A DNA stretch of 64,000 nt from an uncultured Faecalibacterium sp. (GTDB lineage Bacteria > Bacillota > Clostridia > Oscillospirales > Ruminococcaceae): positions 62,001 through 126,000 of the forward strand of contig UQDV01000001.1 of the NCBI GenBank assembly GCA_900539945.1, in the 5' to 3' direction. Shown here piece after piece: positions 52,577 through 59,475 of this stretch. Within the stretch, counting starts at the first letter, position 1; each line of letters opens with the position of its first letter. The translations under genes and the position numbers were made by a program. Below the pieces are notes generated by a model that saw only the letters and a program-made list of their open reading frames with translations, made no database searches and was not told the DNA's origin.

Positions 52577-52939
52577 TCACGCAAGAAAAGCGCCCCTTAT
52601 AATATGTACCATCCAGCGTCCGCTGTCAAGAGGGTTCACCTCCGCCACATCAAAACGGACGGGTGCATCGCTCAGACCCGTGCGCTGCAAATAAGCCTCT
52701 GCGGCACGGATCAGGCGGCGCTGTTTTGCCCGGTTCACCGCCTCTGACGGGGTGGTCAGGGAGCCTTCGGCGCGAGTCTTGACCTCGCAGATCACGATGG
52801 TGCCGTCCGGTTCCTGCACCACGACATCCAGCTCTCCCATCCGGGTGTGGAAGTTGTGGGTCAGCAGACGGCAGCCCCGGTCCAGATAGAATTTTGCGGC
52901 AGCAGCCTCACCCCGCTGGCCGGTCTGGGCGCGGTTCAC
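52577..52939 (-). CDS. yraN: UPF0102 (YraN-family) nuclease-fold protein
   Basis: Small 120-aa protein of the restriction-endonuclease-like fold. The conserved [22 protein letters not shown] carries the D-x(n)-E-x-K residues of the fold. The function is not established; the family is very often next to rnhB, as here. Starts with GTG overlapping the rnhB stop by four bases (GTGA). Confidence 0.93.
   Translation of the reverse strand: MNRAQTGQRGEAAAAKFYLDRGCRLLTHNFHTRMGELDVVVQEPDGTIVICEVKTRAEGSLTTPSEAVNRAKQRRLIRAAEAYLQRTGLSDAPVRFDVAEVNPLDSGRWMVHIIRGAFLA
52601..52629 (-). promoter_or_regulatory. Predicted sigma-A promoter of thrC, inside yraN
   Basis: On the minus strand a perfect TTGACA (52629-52624) is 17 bases from CATATT (52606-52601), with an overlapping TATTAT two bases further. 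Both boxes lie in the last 50 bases of yraN, so thrC can be expressed independently of the genes upstream. Confidence 0.6.
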
Positions 52940-53583
52940 TTTCCGTTCTCCGGCCAGTAGCCCTGCTTTTTGAGGAAGCTGCGGCGGTAGAACGGCTGGA
53001 TGCCGTACTGTGCGATCAGCTCATAGTGCAGTTTTGTAGGGTACCCCTTGTGCTTTGCCAGCTGATACTGCGGGTACTGCTTGTCCAGCTCCAGCATATA
53101 GCGATCCCGGCTGACCTTGGCCAGAATGGACGCTGCACCGATGCTGGCACTGGTGGCATCTCCCTTGACCACCGGCTGGGCTGGGATCTGCAGGCCCGCC
53201 GGGACACGGTTGCCGTCCACCAGTACGAGGTTGGGCACGATGTCCAGCTCTTCCACGGCCTGCTTCATGCCGCCCATGGTGGCGTTGAGGATGTTGTCGC
53301 GGTCGATGATGTCCGGCCCCACGAATACGATCCGGTAGGCCAGGGCCTTTTCTTTGATCTCGTCGAACAGGGCATCCCGCTTTTTCTCGGTGAGCTTTTT
53401 GGAATCGTTGATGCCCTGCACCGGGTTCTCCGGGTCCAGGATGCAGGCCGCTACGCAGACCGGGCCGCACAGCGGGCCGCGGCCTGCTTCGTCCACCCCG
53501 GCAAAACAGCCGTACTGCGCCCGTACAGCGGCGTCGTATTCGTACAGCGGAGCCGAGATCTCCTCGTCCGAGCGGCGTTTCAT
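52936..53583 (-). CDS. rnhB: Ribonuclease HII
   Basis: Removes RNA primers and misinserted ribonucleotides from [13 protein letters not shown] with the first two acidic residues, [13 protein letters not shown], and [15 protein letters not shown] are intact. Length 215 aa. Overlaps rbgA upstream and yraN downstream by four bases each. Confidence 0.96.
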   Translation of the reverse strand: MKRRSDEEISAPLYEYDAAVRAQYGCFAGVDEAGRGPLCGPVCVAACILDPENPVQGINDSKKLTEKKRDALFDEIKEKALAYRIVFVGPDIIDRDNILNATMGGMKQAVEELDIVPNLVLVDGNRVPAGLQIPAQPVVKGDATSASIGAASILAKVSRDRYMLELDKQYPQYQLAKHKGYPTKLHYELIAQYGIQPFYRRSFLKKQGYWPENGK

Positions 53584-54503
53584 TCCTCATCCTCCTCGGC
53601 AAAATCGACCAGATCATCCCGCTGCGGCGGGCGCTCCAGCGAGATGCGGCCCCACTTGCAGGCACGGAATTCGTCCACCAGCATGATGGCGCAGCGCTCG
53701 GTGTTCACCTCGCCGCCGCGCACCAGCAGACCGCGCTTGCGGCCGATAGCCTCCAGCAGCTCATAGGGCGGCAGGGCCAGGGTCTCGGCGTCCAGCTTGT
53801 AGCGCTGGGCCACCAGATCCGGGTAGTTGCGGCGCACTTCGTCCAACAGGTTCATAGCCAGTTCTTCCACGTCCAGGATATCATCCTTGATGGAGCCGAT
53901 GAAGGCCAGATTGGAGGCGGTGGTCTTGGAATCAAACTTTTTCCACAGCACGCCGGGCATATCCAGCAGGTCAAACTTTTCGGTGCTGACCCACTGCTTG
54001 CCCTTGGTCACGCCGGGGCGGTCGGCAGCCTTGGCGCGGGCCGAACCGGCGAAGGTGTTGATGAAGGTGGACTTGCCCACGTTGGGGATGCCGCAGAGCA
54101 TCACCTGGGTCTTGGCACCGCTCATGCCGCGGTTCTGACGGCGTTCCAGCAGGCCGGACAGTTCCTTTTCGATGGCGTTCTTCACGGCGGTGGTGCCGCC
54201 CTTCTGCTTGGCACTGATGGCCACACAGCCGGCGTCTGCCGCGCGGAAGTAGCGGATCCACTCTTCGGTAACAGCCGGGTCGGCCAGATCCGCCTTGTTC
54301 AGCGCATAGAGCTTGGGCTTGCGGGCCGTGATGCGCTCGATCTCCGGGTTCAGGCTGGAAAGCGGGATGCGTGCATCCAGCAGCACAAGACTGGCGTCCA
54401 CATGCTGGATCTCCTGCTCCATCATGCGCAGGGTCTTGGTCATGTGGCCCGGGAACCACTGAATATTGAATTGGTTTGCAAACCGAGTATCCATTTCGTT
54501 CAT
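53580..54503 (-). CDS. rbgA: Ribosome biogenesis GTPase RbgA (YlqF)
   Basis: Circularly permuted GTPase needed for late assembly of the 50S subunit. The motifs are in the permuted order: G4 NKADL first, then G1 GIPNVGKST, and G3 DMPG. N-terminal [15 protein letters not shown] is diagnostic. Length 307 aa. It is two bases after lepB and overlaps rnhB, an order found in B. subtilis (lepB/sipS region: rplS, ylqF, rnhB). Confidence 0.96.
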   Translation of the reverse strand: MNEMDTRFANQFNIQWFPGHMTKTLRMMEQEIQHVDASLVLLDARIPLSSLNPEIERITARKPKLYALNKADLADPAVTEEWIRYFRAADAGCVAISAKQKGGTTAVKNAIEKELSGLLERRQNRGMSGAKTQVMLCGIPNVGKSTFINTFAGSARAKAADRPGVTKGKQWVSTEKFDLLDMPGVLWKKFDSKTTASNLAFIGSIKDDILDVEELAMNLLDEVRRNYPDLVAQRYKLDAETLALPPYELLEAIGRKRGLLVRGGEVNTERCAIMLVDEFRACKWGRISLERPPQRDDLVDFAEEDEE

Positions 54504-54504
54504 G

Positions 54505-55068
54505 TTACTTTACCACTCCAAAATCCGAAACGGGCAAAAAGCACAGCAGCACCTTGCCCAGAATATCGCGTTCGTCAATGCAGCCGACATAAGAAGAGCG
54601 GCTGTCCAGCGACTCGTTGCGGTTGTCGCCCATCACGAACACCGTGCCCTCCGGCACCGTATACGGGAACTCCACGTCATAACCCAGATGGGTGGGGGCT
54701 GCAATGTAGTCCTCCTGCAGCAGCTCCCCGTTTACTTCCACAGTTCCGGCATCGTAGTCGATGGAGATGGTGTCGCCGCCTTTGGCAATGACCCGCTTGA
54801 CCAGCGGTTTGCCGTAGGAAGTATAGCTGTCCACGATCACCACGTCCCCGCGCTGGGGCGTGTAGCCCGCGCCCCAGACGATCAGCTTGTCTCCATTGAC
54901 CAGCGTGGGCACCATGGAGCTGCCGTCCACCTGAATGATGCGGAAAAAGAACGAGAAGACCAGCACCAGCACCAGCGCGGCCGAAATGAGTGCTTCGTAC
55001 CATTCCAGCACGCCCTGCCCGCGCACAGGCTTTGGTTCCTGTGCAGTGGCCGTATTTTGGGTTTCCAT
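54505..55068 (-). CDS. lepB: Signal peptidase I
   Basis: Membrane protease that cleaves export signals. One membrane segment (about residues 27-46), catalytic serine in DGSSMVPT and catalytic lysine in KRVIAKGGD; the third box reads VFVMGDNRNESLDSR. Length 187 aa, the short Gram-positive type. It lies between rplS and rbgA with its own promoter. Confidence 0.96.
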   Translation of the reverse strand: METQNTATAQEPKPVRGQGVLEWYEALISAALVLVLVFSFFFRIIQVDGSSMVPTLVNGDKLIVWGAGYTPQRGDVVIVDSYTSYGKPLVKRVIAKGGDTISIDYDAGTVEVNGELLQEDYIAAPTHLGYDVEFPYTVPEGTVFVMGDNRNESLDSRSSYVGCIDERDILGKVLLCFLPVSDFGVVK

Positions 55069-55109
55069 ATCCGATGCACCTCACCTTCCGGTTTTGCATT
55101 ACTACCCCG

Positions 55110-55138
55110 ATGATAGCGCAAAAATGCAGCGTTTGCAA
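55110..55138 (-). promoter_or_regulatory. Predicted sigma-A promoter of lepB
   Basis: On the minus strand TTGCAA (55138-55133), 17 bases, TATCAT (55115-55110); start point about 40 bases before the lepB ATG. Confidence 0.6.
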
Positions 55139-55165
55139 TGCATTTCTGCGAATTTTTGATAAAGA

Positions 55166-55196
55166 AAAAAGGGACAACAAGTTGTCCCTTTTCTCC
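55166..55196 (-). terminator. Terminator of rplS
   Basis: AAAAGGGACAAC and GTTGTCCCTTTT form a compact 12-bp stem with T-runs on both strands, 20 bases after the rplS stop. Confidence 0.92.
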
Positions 55197-55216
55197 CGGT
55201 TTCAAATCGGGGATGA

Positions 55217-55558
55217 TCAAATATCGCTCTTGACCTTGGCAGCCTTGCCCGTACGGCCACGCAGGTAGAACAGCTTTGCGCGGCGGACCTTGCCCTTGCG
55301 GACAACGGTGACCTTCTCAACGAAGGGGCTGTTGATGGGGAAGACACGCTCGATGCCGACACCGTAAGCCACGCGGCGAACGGTGAAGGTCTCAGCAACG
55401 CCGCCGTGCTTCTTTGCGATCACAGTGCCCTCAAAGGCCTGGATGCGCTCACGGTCGCCTTCCTTGATACGAACATCAACGCGGACGGTATCGCCAACGT
55501 TGAACTGGGGCTTTTCAGCCTTGATGCTGCCTTCAGAGATAATCTTCAGTGCGTCCAT
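55217..55558 (-). CDS. rplS: 50S ribosomal protein L19
   Basis: Lies at the interface of the ribosomal subunits. The protein of 113 aa contains the family pattern [26 protein letters not shown] and [18 protein letters not shown], ending in the basic [19 protein letters not shown]. The ATG at 55558 follows GGAGG; a longer frame carries unrelated residues from the leader. Upstream is a structured leader that may be autoregulatory. Confidence 0.97.
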   Translation of the reverse strand: MDALKIISEGSIKAEKPQFNVGDTVRVDVRIKEGDRERIQAFEGTVIAKKHGGVAETFTVRRVAYGVGIERVFPINSPFVEKVTVVRKGKVRRAKLFYLRGRTGKAAKVKSDI

Positions 55559-55677
55559 TTTGAATCCTCCATTTGTTTTTAGACGTTCATACACGGCAAG
55601 ACGCCGTCAGAGGACCGCCCGTTTAATGATAAATACTTGTCATTAACCCCGCTGTGGTCTCAGCGGACACTAACGCC
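55559..55677 (-). promoter_or_regulatory. Structured 5' leader of rplS
   Basis: About 120 transcribed bases with several short stem-loops on the minus strand: CCGCTGAGACCACAGCGG, TTAATGACA...TTATCATTAA, and GACGGCGTCTTGCCGT. Firmicute rplS genes often have an L19 leader that binds the protein product; position and size fit, but I could not match the fold in detail. Confidence 0.45.
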
Positions 55678-55682
55678 TAAAT

Positions 55683-55711
55683 AGGATAGCACAAAACGTG
55701 CTTGAATGCAA
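55683..55711 (-). promoter_or_regulatory. Predicted sigma-A promoter of rplS
   Basis: On the minus strand TTGCAT (55711-55706), 17 bases, TATCCT (55688-55683). Confidence 0.65.
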
Positions 55712-55830
55712 GCGTTTTGCCCAAAATAAATGCAAAAATTTTCTGTTTTGTCCAAGGGGCCGCGTTTGCGAGCGCATCGCAGCACGGAAAGCCCCAGTGG
55801 GGCTTTCCAGTGAATGTCATTCGCCCCGGC

Positions 55831-56475
55831 TCAGGCAAACAGCTGCTTGTCCTCGGTGAGGAACTTTGTGCGCAGGATGCCTGCACTGGCGGCCGGCAAG
55901 CCGAACTTTTCCTCCAGAAAACCGGTGAGCAGCGAGGGGTTCAGGTTGAGCTCCTGCGAAGCCGGCAGGCACAGCTCGATGCGGACGGCATCGCCCTCCG
56001 CCGTGTAGGCCACCTGCGGGATATGCTGTTTGAGCTCAATGATCTTGTTTCCCTTTTTGCCGTGCTTTTCCACCGGGGCGCTTTCCAGTGCGTTGTACTG
56101 GTCCAGCACTGCGGCAGCCTCAGCCGGGTAGGTGATCTGGTAGCAGGCCCAGGCAATGCGGTCGGCCTTCATCTGCACGGGGGCCACCCGGGTGATGACG
56201 ATGCCGGCCGGCATGATGGCGTTGAGTGCCGTTTTCCACTGTGCAAAGTCCGGGGCTTCCGCCTCGGTCTTGACATCTACGCACTCGCACTCACTCTCCT
56301 GCCCCAGCGAGAGCGGGCAGGCAAAGGTCATATAGATGTGGGGGTTAAAGCCCAGCGTATGCCACACCGGCAGGCCGCTGCGCTTGAGTACCCGCTGCAT
56401 CACCCGCTGCAGATCCAGCAGGGAGATGTAGGAGGCCTCATTCTTTTTTTCAAACGAGATTCTGACTGTAATCAA
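55831..56475 (-). CDS. DUF2344 (TIGR03936-type) radical-SAM-linked protein
   Basis: A 214-aa protein of the family that always accompanies TIGR03960 radical SAM proteins, as a separate gene or a fusion. The N-terminal VRISFEKKNEASYISLLDLQRVMQRVLKRSG and FNPHIYMTFACPLSLGQES signatures are clear. The TTG at 56475, eight bases after GGAGG, is the start and overlaps the upstream gene by 26 bases. Function unknown; in other clostridia the pair lies near rplU/rpmA or rplS, suggesting a link to translation or RNA modification. Confidence 0.9.
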   Translation of the reverse strand: MITVRISFEKKNEASYISLLDLQRVMQRVLKRSGLPVWHTLGFNPHIYMTFACPLSLGQESECECVDVKTEAEAPDFAQWKTALNAIMPAGIVITRVAPVQMKADRIAWACYQITYPAEAAAVLDQYNALESAPVEKHGKKGNKIIELKQHIPQVAYTAEGDAVRIELCLPASQELNLNPSLLTGFLEEKFGLPAASAGILRTKFLTEDKQLFA

Positions 56476-58312
56476 AGCAGGGACCTCCTAACAGATGGTT
56501 GGCACCGCAGCCGTGGCAGGCACGGTTGCAGGGCTGGGTGGTCTGGGCGGCAAGAGCCTTGTTGTACTCCCGCACCAGATATTCGTGGGTGACGCCGTAG
56601 TCCATGTGGGACCAGGGGGTCACCTCGTCCAGGCCGATGGCACGCTGGCAGTAGAACGCCGGGTCGATGCCCAGATCCGCAAAGGTCTGCATCCAGGTGT
56701 CATACTTGAAGCATTCTTCCCAGCCGTCGAAGTAGCAGCCGCGCTTGTAGGCCTCCACGATGACCGGAGCCAGGCGGCGGTCGCCCTTGGCGAATACGCC
56801 TTCGAGGAAGCTGGTGGTGCTGTCGTGGTAGTTCACCTTGATCTTACGGCTGTGCACGCTTTCCAGCAGATGCTTCTGCTTGGCGCGCAGCATCTCCTCG
56901 GTGTCCATGGGCACGAACTCAAAGGGTGTGTGGGGCTTGGGCACAAAGCAGGCGCAGCTGATGGTCACCTGCACGCCCTTGCCCTTGCCGCGCTTGGGCA
57001 GTGAATAGTACAGGTCCACCACCTTCTGGGCGGTCTCGGCAATGCCCTCGATGTCCTCCATGGTCTCGGTGGGCAGCCCCATCATGAAGTAGAGCTTGAC
57101 CGCCGTATAGCCCGCATTGAACGCGATGGTGCAGGTCTTTTCGATCTCGTCCCAGGTCACGTTCTTGTTGATGACATTGCGCAGGCGCTGAGTACCGGCC
57201 TCGGCCGCAAAGGTCAGGCCGCTCTTGCGCACCTTGGTGGTTTTTTCGATGAGGCTCTCGGAGAAATTGTCCACACGCAGGCTCGGCAGCGACAGGCTGA
57301 CGTGCTCCTTGGGCGCCCATTCGTTCAGGTCGTCCAGCAGCTCTTCCAGCTGGCCGTGGTCAGAGGTGGACAGACTGGACAGGCTGAGCTCTTCATAGCC
57401 GGTGTTGGCGCACAGGTCCTGTGCGGCCTTGTTCAAAAGGCTGGCGTCCCGCTGGCGCATGGGGCGGTAGAGGAAGCCTGCCTGACAGAACCGGCAGCCG
57501 CGCACGCAGCCGCGCAGCACCTCGATGCTGGCACGGTCCTGGATGGCACCCACCATGGGCACCACAAAGTTGGTGGGCGGGGCAAACTCGTTCAGGTCCT
57601 TGATGATGGCCTTGGTGATGCGTGCCGGGATGCCCGGCTCGTTGGGGGTGATGGCCTTGACCCTGCCGTCCTCGCAGTAGGTCACATCGTAGAACGCCGG
57701 GATGTAGACGCCGGGGATCTTTGCAATGCGCAGCAGCAGTTCCTTTTTGGAAACGCCGCCTTCCTTTTTGGCCTTTTCGATCTCGGCGCAGATGGAGGGC
57801 AGCTGATTTTCGCCCTCGCCCAGCTGGACCACATCAAAGAAGTCCGCAATGGGCTCCGCGTTGCAGGCGCAGGGGCCGCCCGCCACGATCAGCGGCCAGT
57901 GCTCGTCGCGGTCCCTGGAATAGAACGGGATGCCCGCCAGATCCAGCATGGCCAGGATGTTGGTATAGGAAAGCTCGTACTGCAGCGTAAAGCCCACCGC
58001 GTCAAACGCGGTGAGCGGGTCCTTGCTCTCCATGGTGTACAGGGGCAGGCCCAGACGCTCCATCTCGGCTTTCATGTCCAGCCAGGGCATAAAGGCCCGC
58101 TCACACCACCAGTTTTCGTGGCGGTTCAGCAGCTCATACAGGATCTTTTCGCCAAGGAAGGACATGCCCACCTCGTAGGTATCCGGGAAGCAGAACGCAA
58201 AACGCACGTCCACTTTTTCTTTATCCTTATAGACGCTGCCCGGCTCACCGCCGGTGTAGCGGCCGGGTTTCTGTACCCGGCCCAGCGCTTCTTTCAGTTT
58301 CGGGTCAAACAT
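56450..58312 (-). CDS. Radical SAM protein, TIGR03960 family, with B12-binding-like N-terminus
   Basis: 620 aa. The N-terminal 200 residues resemble a cobalamin-binding region (FAFCFPDTYEVGMSFLGEKILYELLN, then IVAGGPCACNAEPIADFFDVVQLGEGE). The radical SAM core starts with the cluster motif RGCVRGCRFCQAG at about residue 275. A C-terminal region ends in a cysteine cluster (CNRACHGCGANHLLGG). The ATG at 58312 is five bases after GGAGG. With the overlapping DUF2344 gene it forms a conserved two-gene module of unknown reaction. Confidence 0.92.
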   Translation of the reverse strand: MFDPKLKEALGRVQKPGRYTGGEPGSVYKDKEKVDVRFAFCFPDTYEVGMSFLGEKILYELLNRHENWWCERAFMPWLDMKAEMERLGLPLYTMESKDPLTAFDAVGFTLQYELSYTNILAMLDLAGIPFYSRDRDEHWPLIVAGGPCACNAEPIADFFDVVQLGEGENQLPSICAEIEKAKKEGGVSKKELLLRIAKIPGVYIPAFYDVTYCEDGRVKAITPNEPGIPARITKAIIKDLNEFAPPTNFVVPMVGAIQDRASIEVLRGCVRGCRFCQAGFLYRPMRQRDASLLNKAAQDLCANTGYEELSLSSLSTSDHGQLEELLDDLNEWAPKEHVSLSLPSLRVDNFSESLIEKTTKVRKSGLTFAAEAGTQRLRNVINKNVTWDEIEKTCTIAFNAGYTAVKLYFMMGLPTETMEDIEGIAETAQKVVDLYYSLPKRGKGKGVQVTISCACFVPKPHTPFEFVPMDTEEMLRAKQKHLLESVHSRKIKVNYHDSTTSFLEGVFAKGDRRLAPVIVEAYKRGCYFDGWEECFKYDTWMQTFADLGIDPAFYCQRAIGLDEVTPWSHMDYGVTHEYLVREYNKALAAQTTQPCNRACHGCGANHLLGGPCFDYSQNLV

Positions 58313-58352
58313 TCGTTCCTCCATCATGGGTTCTTTTTTTCATGCGTTCTTT

Positions 58353-58856
58353 TCATTTTACCCGAAAGTGCAGATTTTTGCAATCGTTTCGGGCAGATTT
58401 CTTCTGTGCCCGCAGCTGCGCCGCGCTGGCCAGCATCTGGGCCCCGTCCAGCGGTGGAATCGGCAGAAGGTTGAACGCCCCAGTGAGCAGGTTTGCCGCC
58501 CAGAAGGCGCTGCCCCGCACGGTGGCCTGCCGGGACAGCAGCACGGCCCACACCCCGGCCAGCGCAAAGTTTACCGCCGGACCGGCCGCCGCCAGCCGGA
58601 ACCGCTGCGCCGGGGACAATTCTGCCCTGCCCAGCCGCATGCAGAAGCCGGTCAGCGTGACCTCGATGACCGGAAAGCGGCGCTGCTGCGCACAGTACAC
58701 GAGGATATGCCCCCATTCATGGAGGAAGGCTGCCAGCAGGCCGGTGCGCAGAAAGCCGCTGGCGTCAAACAGCAGCAGCCCATACAGCACCCCGCACAGC
58801 AGCACCGGGTCCCGGAAGCGCAGCGGGCCCATCCGCAGCGGGGTGCGCCTATGCAT
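58353..58856 (-). CDS. M50-family membrane metalloprotease (SpoIVFB-like)
   Basis: A 167-aa site-2-protease-like membrane protein. Zinc-binding HEWGH lies in FLHEWGHILVY, and the third ligand in NLLPIPPLDGAQ. There are about four hydrophobic segments. It is translationally coupled to a LytM-domain gene, the arrangement of spoIVFA-spoIVFB, whose protease cleaves pro-sigma-K in the mother cell. It is much shorter than B. subtilis SpoIVFB (288 aa) and lacks its C-terminal CBS domain, so the role in sigma-K processing is an inference. The ATG overlaps the end of the upstream gene by eight bases. Confidence 0.8.
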   Translation of the reverse strand: MHRRTPLRMGPLRFRDPVLLCGVLYGLLLFDASGFLRTGLLAAFLHEWGHILVYCAQQRRFPVIEVTLTGFCMRLGRAELSPAQRFRLAAAGPAVNFALAGVWAVLLSRQATVRGSAFWAANLLTGAFNLLPIPPLDGAQMLASAAQLRAQKKSARNDCKNLHFRVK

Positions 58857-59370
58857 CCGACAGTCCCAGCAGGGCCGACGGGTCGCAGGCGGTCCCCTGT
58901 CGGCGCAGCTCAAAGTGCAGGTGTGCCCCGGTGGCACGGCCGGTCTGCCCTGCCGTGCCCAGTATCTGCCCGGCCTGTACCGTTTCACCGGTACGCACAT
59001 ACAGGTATTGCAGGTGTGCATAAAGGGTCTCGGTGCCGTCCGGGTGCAGCAGCTGCAGGCAGACGCCATAGCTGTCGCTGCGTCGGGCAGCCGTGGCAAC
59101 TCCTTCCCGGACAGCCAGCACCGCCGTGCCTTCCGCACAGGCAAGGTCCACTCCTTGGTGGAAGCGCTCTTCCCCGGTAAAGGGGTCCTGCCGGGTGCCG
59201 TAGCCGTCCGACACCCGCCACACGGCGGTCTGCAGCGGGAAACAGACGGCTCCTGCCGGGCGGCGGGCTGCCTGCGTCTGTACCGCAAGACACACGCCTG
59301 CCAGAAGGGCCGCGCCCGCAGCACCCCACCGGGCTGTGGGTCTTTTCCGGTTTTTCGTTCTTTTTCGCAT
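58849..59370 (-). CDS. M23/LytM-domain membrane protein (SpoIVFA-like)
   Basis: A 173-aa protein with a basic start, a membrane anchor (about residues 16-33) and an M23 (lysostaphin-like) domain: GYGTRQDPFTGEERFHQGVDLACAEGT has the first zinc ligands (H, D), and HLHFELRRQG the last pair. A peptidoglycan hydrolase or a regulator is possible; SpoIVFA has such a domain and inhibits SpoIVFB. GGAGG lies about 9 bases before the ATG. The gene follows the ppk1 terminator and is coupled to the M50 gene. Confidence 0.82.
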   Translation of the reverse strand: MRKRTKNRKRPTARWGAAGAALLAGVCLAVQTQAARRPAGAVCFPLQTAVWRVSDGYGTRQDPFTGEERFHQGVDLACAEGTAVLAVREGVATAARRSDSYGVCLQLLHPDGTETLYAHLQYLYVRTGETVQAGQILGTAGQTGRATGAHLHFELRRQGTACDPSALLGLSDA

Positions 59371-59397
59371 GGCACGTTCCTCCCCCGGTTCTGGTTC

Positions 59398-59405
59398 ACC
59401 GTATG
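59398..59405 (-). promoter_or_regulatory. Weak sigma-E-like -10 upstream of the LytM/M50 pair
   Basis: CATACGGT on the minus strand (59405-59398) matches six of eight positions of CATACAnT; GTCTTTTT 13 bases upstream resembles the sigma-E -35. It overlaps the end of the ppk1 terminator region. No sigma-A promoter is seen between ppk1 and this gene. Confidence 0.3.
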
Positions 59406-59418
59406 CGGGCACACACGC

Positions 59419-59460
59419 AAAAAGACCCGGCGAGCCGTCTCAGACAGGCTCCGCCGGGTC
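59419..59460 (-). terminator. Terminator of ppk1
   Basis: GACCCGGCGAGCC (59424-59436) pairs with GGCTCCGCCGGGTC (59447-59460), with one bulge, and TTTTTG follows on the minus strand. Confidence 0.93.
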
Positions 59461-59475
59461 CCGGAAGGATCGGTG

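Noticed and set aside
55789..55811. Terminator after the DUF2344 gene
   Set aside because: GGAAAGCCCC/GGGGCTTTCC is a perfect hairpin, but no T-run follows it on either strand, so it is only an inverted repeat; termination here is doubtful.
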